Origin: Paraspadella gotoi
Lineage: Eukaryota > Chaetognatha
NCBI GenBank assembly: GCA_051294375.1
Contig: JBJCIZ010000028.1
Span: forward strand, 1,032,100-1,096,099
DNA length: 64,000 nt
Direction of reading: 5' to 3'
Part shown: in pieces, positions 51,096 to 61,819 of the stretch
Position numbering within the stretch: position 1 is the stretch's first letter
Layout: every line of letters starts with the position of its first letter
Notes under the pieces: model-generated
What the model was told of the DNA's origin: nothing
Seen by the model: only the letters and a program-made list of their open reading frames with translations
Database searches by the model: none
Position numbers and translations under genes: made by a program

Positions 51096-54076
51096 TTTTA
51101 TGCAATTGCGACGATCCTTATGCTTTTAGGATTTTTTTAACTTGTATCATTTTTTCCACTTGCATCATTTTTTCAACTTGCATAATTTTTTTAAATTGCA
51201 TCATTTTTTCACATTAATTAATTAATTAATTAAAACATTTATTAGTAATCATAAACTAGTAATCATAAATAATAAAGATTCAAGTAAATGTGACTTATGT
51301 TTTTTCCATTTAAACTCATCTCCACTGTCACAATTCCGTCAAAACTTTATATCTAGCTTCTTCACACACTTTCCTACCCGCTCACAAAATTTCATCTCAA
51401 TCTATTATGGGTTAAAATAAGTAAAAAGATTCAAGTAAATGCGACTCATATTTTTTTCATTTAAACTCATTTCCACTCGTACGTTTCCACCGAAACTTTA
51501 TAGCAAGCATCGTAACACATTTTTCTACCCACACAAAAAAATTGAACTCAATCTGAATTTAGTGATGACCCTGAATGAGAGTGGTGTTGTTTGTAAGAAA
51601 GTAAATTAGTATATGGTAAAAGGCTTGCTGCATGGTCTGGCTGATGCATCATTTTTTATTTTATTGCAAGTTAAACTAGTGTTAAACTTATAATAAAACT
51701 TATTAACTACAGTTCAAGTTTATTATACTATAGTTTAAACAAAATGATTGATTAGTTCAGAACAAATCAATCAAAACCTTCTTTCTTAAGTCAAACACAA
51801 AAAAGGGAAAAAATTGAGGAAAAAACTGTATGAACCTAGTTTGATTGAATCTTAATATAAAAAAAGTAATAATTATGAGTAAATGAAAAAAAACTGGCAG
51901 GTTTAGTCTTATGTCGTATTTTATGGAAGAATTTCCAAAGTACAATAGAAAAATATGAAGCAAATTATGTACAATGAGCATTTAATTTGTGTTCACTTAT
52001 TTATAAAGGTTTGATATAAAAGAAAACAAGTTTTATTCAGCATTAACAACGATTTTATTAATAATAAAGGTTTCGACTCTAGCTTTTATGAGTCTTCTTT
52101 AGCGTTTGACTCAACAGATTTCGGTTTCACAAAGATTCCCTTCCAACAAAGAATTGAAGAAAAGATAGTGGTCAGAAATGAGGATCGGTTGAGGTGAGAA
52201 TAGGGAAGAAGATAGAGTGAATAAATTTGAAACTAGTAAAAGAGATAGAGATAGAGAGAAAGTGAGAGGGAAAAATTATTATATTAAGCAATATACAACA
52301 AAGATAGATTTAAATTAAGCAAACTTAATTTTAAACTAAAGAAATAATAATAATAAAGGTAAATAAGTTAGATAATGAGATGTAAGTAAAAATGAAATAG
52401 AAAAATAAGTGGTTAGGGAAGGATAAGATAATAGTAAGGGAAAATAAGTAAAGAAAAGAGCTCAAAATTGCCAAATGTAGTGATTTTTCCCTCTCTCTCT
52501 TACCAGTTTCAAAATTTATTCACTCTCTCTCCTTCCCTATCCTCACCTTCTCTTGTCTTCCCATCTATCTTTTCTTAATTCTTTGTTGGAAACTTTCTTT
52601 CTCTCTCTCTCTCTCTCTCACCAACTCAATGTTTGTGAAACCAAAATCTGTAGAGTCAAACCGCTGATGAAGACTCGAAAAAGCAAGAGTCAAAATATAT
52701 CCGACCTTATTGTTGATAAAATTGTTATTGCTAATTAATTCATTTTTTCCATTAAATAAAAAAAATAATGAAAAAAAAGATTAAACACAACGTTTTGACT
52801 ATATTAACCTTGTATGCATTTAATAGTACCTCACCACTTTTTAAAATATTGACTATTTTAAAAGATAGTCATATGATTAAATTTTTATATAATCACCTGC
52901 CAGCACACCTATAACATTTCATAATACATATTATCCAACATTCCTATCAAATATTATTTAAAATTATGTAGCATAAAACGAGTTATGAACATTTAAAATT
53001 TAAGTCAGATAGACTGACAGAACGACAAACCTACCCACCAACTTAGAAAATAATGATTTGAAATTGCTCCCCCAAGCACTCGCACCCAGCTAAAAAGTTT
53101 ACTGATAACTTTATCTAATAACTAACATCTAATAACTTTAAAATAAATATTTTAAATTCCATTTCTCAAGCTTCAATTTTTGGCAAAAATAAGGATTGAC
53201 TATTACTTGGAAGCTTTGGAGAGTTCCTTTCCGATCAAGTTTTTAGGGTTTAGACAGTTTTAATGTCTTTTAAAGACCAAAAAGAACCTATTAAAATGAG
53301 TCATGAAATTTCATATTTAAGCCATAAAGAGCTCAAAAATTCTAAAAAGTTATGAAGAATATAATTATAAATTTTAATCATTTTTTATTTTCTTTTAGTT
53401 TTTAAAGTTTAATATTGTGTATTTTGATTTTATTTTCAGGAAGTACTGCTAAATATTATTTTTTTAATATTTATTCTTCACAAAATTTAGGAATAACTTT
53501 AGTAAGTATTTTATCAAAAAACTAATGATCATCTTTATATTTTATATTATATAATATTATATTATTAATAAAATTTATTAAAAATAAAGGTTTAATAAAA
53601 ATATAAAGTCTACATCAAAAATATATTTCAAAATCAAATCAAGTATTGATTTAATCATTATTTTATTTAAAAAATCCTTTAAATTAATTTCACATATAAG
53701 ATTACGATCAAAGAAAAACCGCAAAAGTACTCGATCACTTGGAAACTCTGGAGAGTTCCTTTCCGGTCAAGTTTTTTCAGGTTTATCAGTCCCAATGTCT
53801 TCTACAGACAAAAAGAACCTAATAAAATGAGTCGTGACCCTTCATCTAGTGTAATTGAAAATTTGGGTAACTCTATTGATCAATTAAGATAATTTGGTCA
53901 ACCGGCATAATTTGGTCAACTGGCATAATTTTATCAACTGGCCTAATTTGGTCAACTGCATAATTTGGTCAACAGGCATAATTTGGTCAACTTGCAGAAC
54001 TTGATCAACTTGCAGAATTTGGTCAACTGGCATAATTTGGTCAACTGGTATATTTTTGTCAATTGGCATAATTAGG

Positions 54077-54107
<31 letters not shown>

Positions 54108-57100
54108 GAGAGAGATAGAGAGAGAGAAACTTTAAAAAATTCAAATAAATGTCTTTTGGTTTTCTAATTTGAACTCTTTTCCACTCCTACGATTCCATCA
54201 AAAAATTTATATCTAGCTTTATCACATACTTTCCTACCCACACACAAAATTCAATTTCGATTTATCTATCCAATTTTTAATAAACATAATAATTATGAGT
54301 AAATTTAAGTAAAAATACTTCAAGTAAATATGACTTTTGTTTTTTTCTATTTTAACTCATTTCCACTCGCACGATTCCATCGAAACTTTATATCCAGCTC
54401 AATCACACACTTTCCTACCATCATCAAAATTTCAAGTCAATTGCCCTATCCACTCATGAGCAATTGGCGTTCAAATAGTAAAATATATTTTTTTGTTTTT
54501 TCCATTTAAACCAATTTCCACTCGCACGATTCCTCGAAACTTCATATCCATCTCAATCACACAGTTTCCTACCCACACACAAAATTTCATTCCAATCCAT
54601 CCATCCAATCACGAGTAATTGGAGTTTTTTGCTAAGGTGGGACGGACGGACGGACGGACGGACGGACGGACAGACAGACGGACGGACATCGTTTTTTTGC
54701 ATAATTAATCATAATTCGATGTTTTGACATGATATAAGTGTGTGCCCGACAATATTGAGGGGCGGACCGATGGACCGACAAAGTGAATTANNNNNNNNNN
54801 NNNNNNNNNNNNNNNTCCATCCAATTATGATTAATTAGAGTACTTCATGGTTAAAATAAGTAAAAATATTTTAGTAAATGCGACTTATGTTTTTCCACTT
54901 AAACTCATTTCCACTCACACGATTCCGTCGAAACTTTATATCCAGCTTTATCACACACTTTCCTACCCACACACAAAATTTCATTCCAATCCAACCAGCC
55001 AATCACGAGTTATTGGATCTTTTTGCTAGGTGGGACGGATGGACGGATTGATTGACTGATTAAGTAATTATTAATAATTAATTGACTAATTGATTAATTA
55101 ACTGATTAATAATTTGATTTATTAATACATCCTTAATATAAAAGGAAAAGAATCATAATCAATTAGTGAAAAGGTTTTTGTTTTTTTCTATTTAAACTCA
55201 TTCCACTCAAAAGATTCATCGAAACTTGATTTCCTGTTCAATCACACACTTTTCTACTCACAAAAATTCAGGTCAATCTATAATTAAGTGGTAATAAGCT
55301 AACTTGGTCAACTTGCATAATTTGGTCAACTGATATAATTTGGTAAACTGACATAACTTGCGTTAAACTGACATAATTTGGTCAACTGACATAATTTGGT
55401 TAACTGGACATAATTTGTCAACTGACATAATTTGATCAATAGAGTTACCCAAATTTTTAATTACACCCGATGAAGGGTCACGACTCATTTTATTAGGTTC
55501 TTTTTTGTCTGTAGAAGACATTGGGACTGATAAACCTGAAAAAACTTGACCGGAAAGGAACTCTCCAGAGTTTCCAAGTGATCGAGTACTTTTGCGGGTT
55601 TTTCTTGATCGTAATCTTATATGTGAAATTAATATAAAGGATTTTTTAAATAAAATAATGATTTAATCAATACTTGATTGGTTTTTAAATATATTTTTGC
55701 TGTAGACTTTATATTTTTTATTAAACCTTTTATTTTTAATAAATTTTATTAATAATATAATATTATATAATATAAAAATATAAAGATGATTATTAGATTT
55801 TTGATAAAATACTTACTAAAAGTTATTCCTAAATTTTTGAAGAATAAATATTAAAAAAAATAATATTTAGCAGTACTTACTAAAATAAAATCAAAATACA
55901 CAATATTAAACTTTAAAAACTAAAAAAAAAATGGTTAAAATTAGTAAATATCAAAAGTGTTTGGAAAATGGCCCAATTATTACTTTTTGCCATGAGTAAA
56001 TTGTTTTCTCCAAGAAATTGTAAACTTTTATTGTTTTTATAACAGATTCAAATCTAAAACAGTATTTCATAAAAAATTAAAGTAAAAATTTTGAATCTAC
56101 TTGGTCTTGCCTTTTATTAGATTGCTAGATTGCATATATTATTGATCAAGTAATGTTTTTTGTAATATGTATCAAACATAATAAACTAAGGGAAAATATT
56201 ATATTTAATTAGTATGGCATTAGTATAGATTTATAAATGGCCAAAATAAATAGGAAGTATATGTAAAAATTTATCCTGGAAATAGTTAGGCAAACAAAAC
56301 TTTTCTTCCTTCTGTTTAGATATTTTGACTCTTTGTGTGGAAATTTAGTGATGACCCTGAATGAGAGTGTGTTGTTTGTAAGAAAGTAAATTAGTATATG
56401 GTAAAAGGCTTGCTGCATGGTCTGGCTGATGCATCATTTTTTATTTTATTGCAAGTCTAAACTAGTGTTAAACTTATAATAAAACTTATTAACTACAGTT
56501 CAAGTTTATTATACTATAGTTTAAACAGAATGATTGATTAGTTCAGAACAAATCAATCAAAACCTTCTTTCTTAAGTCAAACACAAAAAAGGGAAAAAAT
56601 GAGGAAAAAACTGTATGAACCTAGTTTGATTGAATCTTAATATAAAAAAAGTAATAATTATGAGTAAATGAAAAAAAACTGGCAGGTTTAGTCTTATGTC
56701 GTTTTTATGGAAGAATTTCCAAAGTACAATAGAAAAATATGAAGCAAATTATGTACAATGAGCATTTAATTTGTGTTCACTTATTTATAAAGGTTTGATA
56801 TAAAAGAAAACAAGTTTTATTCAGCATTAACAACGATTTTATTAATAATAAAGGTTTCGACTCTAGCTTTTATGAGTCTTCTTTAGCGGTTTGACTCAAC
56901 AGATTTCGGTTTCACAAAGATTCCCTTCCAACAAAGAATTGAAGAAAAGATAGTGGTCAGAAATGAGGATCGGTTGAGGTGAGAATAGGGAAGAAGATAG
57001 AGTGAATAAATTTGAAACTAGTAAAAGAGATAGAGATAGAGAGAAAGTGAGAGGGAAAAATTATTATATTAAGCAATATACAACAAAGATAGATTTAAAT

Positions 57101-57857
57101 TAAGCAAACTTAATTTTAAACTAAAGAAATAATAATAATAAAGGTAAATAAGTTAGATAATGAGATGTAAGTAAAAATGAAAATAGAAAAATAAGTGGTT
57201 AGGGAAGGATAAGATAATAGTAAGGGAAATAAAGTAAAGAAAAGAGCTCAAAATTGCCAAATGTAGTGATTTTTCCCTCTCTCTCTTACCAGTTTTCAAA
57301 ATTTATTCACTCTCTCTCCTTCCCTATCCTCACCTTCTCTTGTCTTCCCATCATCCTTTTCTTAATTCTTTGTTGGAAACTCTTCTTTCTCTCTCTCTCT
57401 CTCTCTCACCAACTCAATGTTTGTGAAACCAAAATCTGTAGAGTCAAACCGCTGATGAAGACTCGAAAAAGCAAGAGTCAAAATATATCCGACCTTTATT
57501 GTTGATAAAATTGTTATTGCTAATTAATTCATTTTCCATTAAATAAAAAAATATAATCTCTCTCTTTTTAGAGTCGGGATCTGCTGATAAGCAGATCCGA
57601 CTAATAACCATGAAAAATTCAAAATAAAACGCATTTAATTTATTCAAAAGTTATGGTTCAAAGCTTAAATATGACAAGCCTGGAAAAAAGTGGTAGCTTT
57701 GACTAATTCTTTCCTCCCATAATTCCACTCAGAGAACGGGAACAAAATCTGTATATTTTCCTCAAATTTCTTCATCCTCTTCTACAACGACAACAACTTG
57801 ACTATCAAATTTTTGTTGTCGAACAAAGCGGAGACAAAGCAAAGCCATTTAACAAAG
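44921..57857 (+). CDS. Beta-1,4-galactosyltransferase-like (GT7), 5' part; continues beyond window
   Basis: Five exons join in phase: 44921-45098, 45273-45476, 48649-48745, 48807-48887 and 57733-57857, about 228 residues. It is a type II Golgi enzyme that transfers galactose (or GalNAc) to GlcNAc. There is a short cytosolic tail, a membrane anchor (LVPKIVLSAVGLIYLTF), a Thr-rich stem encoded by an ACG repeat, then the start of the catalytic domain: GGSWKPKNCIAAGKVAIIVP FR, split by an intron, and FLHPLLQRQQLDYQIFVVEQ. These match the family block of PFR, LHPxLQRQxLxYxIxVxxQ. The DxD metal site and the rest must lie past the right edge. Intron 4 is 8.8 kb and packed with repeats. The start ATG is tentative: an upstream ATG at 44860 opens a short overlapping frame. 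Confidence 0.85.
45738..46690 (+). repeat. Dispersed repeat R, copy 2
   Basis: The same ordered blocks as at 36737: TTATCGTCGCAA, TTATAGATCG, CAGCTTCTCATCATCGATGT, CT-rich segments with CTGCTGCTGC-type words, and a GCGATTGC end. A SINE-like block (46441-46545) is inserted in it. Further partial ends occur at 46975-47095. Confidence 0.65.
46441..46545 (+). mobile_element. tRNA-like SINE S3
   Basis: An A-box-like TGGCCATTGGTG (46462-46473) and a B box GGTTCAAGCCC (46513-46523) at tRNA-like spacing, in a GC-richer block inside repeat R copy 2. The mature tRNA fold is not intact, so it is a tRNA-derived repeat and not a tRNA gene. Confidence 0.5.
46691..47754. other. Unassigned part of galactosyltransferase intron 2
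   Basis: AT-rich DNA with partial repeat R sequence at 46975-47095 and no exon recognised. Confidence 0.4.
47755..48575. repeat. Palindromic minisatellite array
   Basis: About 25 imperfect units of roughly 16 bp (GGGATTCCTCCCAC and variants) run forward from 47770 to 48160. Then at about 48162 the array switches to the reverse complement (GTGGGAGGAATCCC) and runs to 48570. The halves are about equal in length. Because the unit is not a multiple of three, five or six frames stay open on both strands, giving spurious proteins of up to 313 residues. Confidence 0.9.
48955..49235 (-). repeat. ATTGATGCGATGATAACC minisatellite, copy 1
   Basis: About twelve units of 20-24 bp, followed by a GA-rich tract and a shared flank (AATAAATCCACGAAAATC at 49313-49330). 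The whole block recurs inverted at 61990-62370. Confidence 0.85.
49577..49677. other. Assembly gap (101 N)
   Basis: A run of 101 N within intron 4 of the galactosyltransferase gene. Confidence 0.99.
49681..49860. repeat. Single arm of the 43917 fold-back element
   Basis: Inverted match to 43920-44110, ending GTAACTTTCACTACGCCT. The other arm is lost or lies in the adjacent N gap. Confidence 0.65.
49861..51555. other. Repeat-rich part of galactosyltransferase intron 4
   Basis: AT-rich DNA with a GC block at 50445-50510 (ACG repeat), partial repeat R (50890-51135) containing a (CT)n tract (51019-51094), TTAATTAA runs, and repeat F cores from 51295. No exon recognised. Confidence 0.45.
52066..52104 (-). 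ncRNA. Degenerate hammerhead-like motif (element H left)
   Basis: On the minus strand CTAAAGA replaces the CTGATGA box, followed by hairpin GACTC...GAGTC and an intact GAAAC. It is likely inactive and is part of the same repeat family as 36218. Confidence 0.45.
52655..52700 (+). ncRNA. Degenerate hammerhead-like motif (element H right)
   Basis: CTGATGA (52664-52670) and the hairpin GACTCGAAAAAGCAAGAGTC are intact, but the GAAAC box reads AAAAT and the cleavage triplet is lost. Flanking bases mirror the left motif (GAGTCAAACCGCT), so the two are inverted repeats. Confidence 0.45.
53400..53885 (+). repeat. Inverted repeat arm I, left
   Basis: Its inverted copy lies at about 55440-55935 (for example CTTGGAAACTCTGGAGAG). 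A more diverged forward copy of part of it is at 53205-53330. Non-coding. Confidence 0.75.
53885..54085. repeat. TTGGTCAACTGGCATAAT minisatellite
   Basis: About eleven 18-bp units. The 18-bp period leaves a frame open and gives a six-residue repeat (MPVDQI) on the minus strand, which is not a gene. A shorter array of the same unit in the same orientation lies at 55300-55440. Confidence 0.85.
54155..54790 (+). repeat. Dispersed repeat F, several cores plus (GGAC)n
   Basis: Three successive cores (CTTTCCTACCCACACAC and TCGAAACTT words), then a (GGAC)n tract at 54637-54690 and the family tail up to a 25-N gap. Another core follows the gap at 54816-55025. Confidence 0.7.
54791..54815. other. Assembly gap (25 N)
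   Basis: A run of 25 N inside repeat F copies. Confidence 0.99.
55300..55440. repeat. TTGGTCAACTGACATAAT minisatellite, second array
   Basis: About seven units like those at 53885-54085, directly before inverted arm I right. Confidence 0.8.
55440..55935 (-). repeat. Inverted repeat arm I, right
   Basis: Reverse complement of 53400-53885, about 1.5 kb away. Similarity runs through the AT-rich part containing CAGTACTT. Together with arm I left it could mark the ends of one element. Confidence 0.75.
56342..57555 (+). mobile_element. 1.2 kb repeat element H, copy 2
   Basis: Direct repeat of 51556-52765 with only scattered small differences. It carries the same pair of inverted hammerhead-like motifs at 56850-56888 (minus) and 57446-57492 (plus). 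It ends shortly before the fifth galactosyltransferase exon, so it lies in intron 4. Confidence 0.75.
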
Positions 57858-57929
57858 GTATGTATCAGTCTTTTAAATTAACATTTTCAACAATAATTTT
57901 AAGATCTGACTGTATTTCGTATACATTAT

Positions 57930-58150
57930 ACAAGGTGGCACACGACAACTAGCTGCTAGAAAAAAATCGTCATTTGCAAACTTTTGAAGATTTTTTTAAT
58001 CTGAAAGATTCTTTCTGTAGTAAAAACCAAAATCATAAATATATTTAAATTTTATATTGACTATTATTTTGATTTGACTTGGCAATGAGCGGAGAAAAGT
58101 TTCTTTCAAAATCGAATTTCATTTTAAAACTTTTTTTTCTTCAATCTGTT
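57930..58150. repeat. Single diverged arm of the 27575 inverted-repeat element
   Basis: It shares GTCATTTGCAAAC, AAATTTTATATTGA and CTTGGCAATGAG.GGAGAAA, in the same order, with the left arm at 27590-27830. Confidence 0.55.
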
Positions 58151-58854
58151 TTAAATTAAAAAAAATACTTAAAAAGGTATCAATATTACTATTAAAAATA
58201 CTGTAATATAAAAATAAGCCTATCCAGCTTTATATCAAAAAAGGTATTCAAAACTAAGATAATTATTGCAAACAATATCGGATCTGCCCACGATCATTAG
58301 CGGTAATTAATTAATTAATACAAACTATATAAACTAAAATAATAATTTAATTAATAAATTAATTAATTTGATCCGAAATGTTTGTTTTTAGGTCTTTTGA
58401 TCACTGACCACGATAAAAGCAACAACGACGATGATGGCGACGACGACAATAATGCCGATAACGATTGACTTGATTGATTGATTAATTAATTAATTCATTT
58501 ATAAAAAAATTAATTGATTGGATAATTAATTAATCGATTAATTGACCAAGAAATTAATTAATTTATTAATTAACAGATTAATTAATTGATTAATTAATAC
58601 ATCTTTAATTTATATTTAATATAGAAAGAAAAAGAAGCATAATCAAATAGTTAATCAGGTTTTTTGTTTTTTTCATTTAAACTCATTTCCACTCAGATGA
58701 TTCCATCGAAACTTGATTTCCAGCTTAATCACACACTTTCACACACTTTTACCCACATACAAAATTTCAAGTCAATCGCCCCGTCCATTTAAACTCATTT
58801 CCACGTGCACGATTCCAAGCAAGGGTAAATCTTTCATTTGTCATTGGTGAGAGT

Positions 58855-59520
58855 TTGGTGGTCCTATCACCTCAGATGGATTAAAGCTGTTTCTTTCGCA
58901 GCGCCTCAGTGGCTCAGTGGACTAATGCACCATCCCAATGTGCGTCCCTGGTTCGAGCCCTGAGGTTGTCATGTAGAAAGTGGGATGGACCGGGTAACCC
59001 GCCTGTAGGCATAGGCCTACTGCCAGATCCAAAGCTCTGGACTACATGAACATGCTGTCTTGCTGTCGCCACGAGGTGACACCGCTGCGGGTGATCCGAA
59101 CACGCAAACCGGGCATGATAATAGTCCTCTGCCCTTGATGTGGTTTGAGCTACGCAGCTGCCACTCAAAGCAAGGCCAACAGAATGAAGAGAGGTTCAGC
59201 GGAGAGACATGCGCTTCATCCCCTACTTCGTACTCTTATATGTGAGAGACCTGGGGGCGGCTGTCTGGTGGTCCTATCACCACAGATGGATTAAAGCTGT
59301 TTCTTTCGCAGCGCCTCAGTGGCTCAGTGGACTAATGCACCATCCCAATGTGCGTCCCTGGTTCGAGCCCTGAGGTTGTCATGTAGAAAGTGGGATGGAC
59401 CGGGTAACCCGCCTGTAGGCATGGGCCTACTGCAGATCCAAAGCTCTGGACTACATGAACATGCTGTCTCGCTGTCGCCACGAGGTGACACCGCTGCGGG
59501 TGTGGCGCCCTGTAAAACCA
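58855..59520 (+). mobile_element. tRNA-derived SINE S1, two tandem copies
   Basis: Unit 1 starts at about 58855 and unit 2 at about 59265; both begin GGTGGTCCTATCACC and share GATGGATTAAAGCTG. Each has a pol III A box TGGCTCAGTGG (58910-58920, 59320-59330) and B box GGTTCGAGCCC (58950-58960, 59360-59370). A GC-rich tRNA-unrelated body follows (GGGTAACCCGCCTGTAGGC). Unit 2 lacks the distal 130 bases of unit 1. A fragment is also at 40961-41029 on the minus strand. The cloverleaf is not intact. Confidence 0.8.
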
Positions 59521-59737
59521 GCCTCTTTAAGGGTCAGTTTTGTTAAATTCCAACTTTTATTGCTTTACACTATTATAAAGCCTATACCCAAAAATTATTG
59601 TTTTGGCTCAATCTGTGTCTTTCTTTTTATTTGTTTTCATTGTGTAATTTTTCTCTCTTTTCGTTGTTCAATAAGATAGCAGATTCGATAACGAAAGTTT
59701 TAGTATTTTTTTACAACGATTTTATTTACAAAATATT

Positions 59738-59777
59738 GGACATGTTTCGACTCTTGTTTTTCGAGTCTTGTTTTCAG
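59738..59777 (-). ncRNA. Hammerhead-like motif with intact GAAACATGTC
   Basis: On the minus strand CTGAAAACA stands in place of CTGATGA, then hairpin GACTCGAAAAACAAGAGTC and the box GAAACATGTCC. The downstream word AATAAAATCGTTGT is shared with the element H copies. One core box is damaged, so activity is doubtful. Confidence 0.4.
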
Positions 59778-61350
59778 AAAAAAATTTTATTCCTGTTAAA
59801 TCTTTTACAACATGATAACTTAAAAAATATGGCAAAAAATATCCTCTTTGTACTTGCAAATACAATTATGTCAAAATTATACTGTGGGAATGAATAAACG
59901 AGATTGTGAAAGAGTCTTGATTGAATGCTTGCAAGGAACTTCTCTGTCATTATTTTGCACACCGTGGCGAAAAAAAAGTAGCCACTTTCACATAAAAAAA
60001 ACGTATTGAATAGCTGAATTTTACAAAGATATAGAAACATAAAATAAATCTTATTGAAAGATGAAGCGATTGGTCCAAGTCCCAGTAAAATCGAGCGGAG
60101 CGTTCGAAAGTTATAGGACGACAAAGTCGATTGGTACAAAAATCGAGAAAGAAGACAGAATAGAGGCTCACCCTACCGCCTCTCTCCCCACCGGGCTTTC
60201 TTTTTCCCCCCCTCAACGTCTCTTCCTTCTTCTCCCTTCGTCTTCCCCTTCTCTTCATCCCCGAGTCAAGGATCGGGTCTTGGAGATCGGCCTCACTCTC
60301 GTCTTACGATCTCGCGGTCCTCAAGCCTTCCTTCTTCCCTCTCCCCTTTTATGTAACCTTATTCCCTTTCCCTTTTACCAATATACATCCTCACCTTACT
60401 TACCTCTTTTTCCGGACGAAAGCATAATCAGATCCTTACCATAGATAGATACATACCTTCAGAGGAAGAATTAGTTTTTGTCAAAAATGTTAAAATGTTT
60501 ATAATATGAAATTGGCTGAACAAATTCAGCATAGAATATCTCTAGGGATAGATTTTAATTATTTTTTACCTAAAGCAAATTAAAATAAGTAAGGAAACTA
60601 TATAAAAAAAAATTAGTCACAAAAATAAGTATCATCAACTTAACCTCCAAATAGGGCTGCGCATCGTTCGAATCGAAGTTCCGATCAAGATTCCTTTAAA
60701 TTTCACTTCTATTCAAAACTGCATAGTCACGGCCCAAAAAAATTATATCAATATGGGCAGATTTTGAAAGCTTGGCGTCTTGGGAAGCCAACGGAGGTAG
60801 AGCGCGATCGAAATTCCCATTTTATCATGCCCAAAAATGGTATTTAAATTGACTGGTCAGGCCGTTTTTTCCCTTTTACCAAAAAACCTGCTTGATCTTT
60901 TGTAAAATAGAACAAATCATACATATCCGTACGGTTTCGGATAGCTTATTGTCTTCTCTATAAGATAAAAAAAAGAAAAGTTTAAACTCTTGCAATCTTG
61001 AATGCTTGATAAAGCAATTAAATGAACTGCTTTTTTAAGTGAAAACTGCATAGTCAAGCCTTCATATTTTTTTTGTTTTAAAACCATCGAAAGAAACTAT
61101 ATTGTTTTTACTATCTGTTTCAGGTAGAGCGCGGAGCTAAATTTAGTCTATTTATATTAAATTTCATGCAAATACGAATGAAGTCCGTATATCGCACGGT
61201 AAAGTCGTTTTTAAGCGCAATCCGGGCCGTATTTAAAACTTGTTATAGAGGTTATCTAATGAGGATTTCGATCAAAAAAAAGGATTGATCATGCGCGATC
61301 CGGGCTGGATTAAAACCGCTTTTCAACATGGCTTTACCGTATTTTAACGG
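59778..61350. other. Unassigned DNA downstream of exon 5
   Basis: AT-rich apart from a pyrimidine-rich block (60170-60330). Short frames here have no recognisable family. No further galactosyltransferase exon was found. Confidence 0.4.
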
Positions 61351-61354
61351 AATA

Positions 61355-61447
61355 GAACAGAATGGAACGGATTGGAACGGAATGGAATGGAACGGAATCG
61401 AACGGAACGGAATGGAACGGAATGGAACGGAAAGGAAAGGAAAGGAT
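61355..61447. repeat. (GGAAY)n pentamer satellite
   Basis: About eighteen imperfect GGAAT/GGAAC pentamers. The overlapping Asn/Glu-rich frames are artefacts. Confidence 0.9.
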
Positions 61448-61469
61448 TTCGACCCTATTCAGATTCGTC

Positions 61470-61784
61470 GAAAAACAAGTTCAGCTCTGCAGCGGCGGTC
61501 CAGCGGCTGTCCTGCTTCTCTCTATCTTTCTCTCTCTCTCTCTCTCTGATTATTTTTTTCCTTCTAAAAACTTTTATTATCGCCATTTATTTCGCGCTTT
61601 TTTCTCTTGACCTCGTGGCCGTTACGGGGTAACGAGTAAACAATGTTGAGGAACATGACCTAATAATGCGTCTCGTTGGCGGGAAAACTTTCGTTGTAAA
61701 TAAAGTTCGATCGTCTTGACCTTGATTTCACCACCGTCACTTGGCGACGAGTAAACGAGTTCCGGCTCTGCAGCGTCTGTCCAG

Positions 61785-61819
<35 letters not shown>

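Larger units (their letters stand above)
51556..52765 (+). mobile_element. 1.2 kb repeat element H, copy 1
   Basis: It begins ATTTAGTGATGACCCTGAAT and is repeated almost identically at 56342-57555. Inside, at 52066-52104 (minus) and 52655-52700 (plus), are two inverted hammerhead-like motifs flanking a GA/AT-rich core. There is no substantial open frame, so it is a non-autonomous element. The near identity of the copies indicates a recent duplication or transposition. Confidence 0.75.

Noticed and set aside
55440-55520. Extra hammerhead copy around CCCGATGAAGGG
   Set aside because: It has a GATGA word and a small hairpin but no GAAA box or cleavage triplet.
58900-58970. Functional tRNA gene at the SINE head
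   Set aside because: There is no complete cloverleaf and the same head is repeated in tandem with a long unrelated body.
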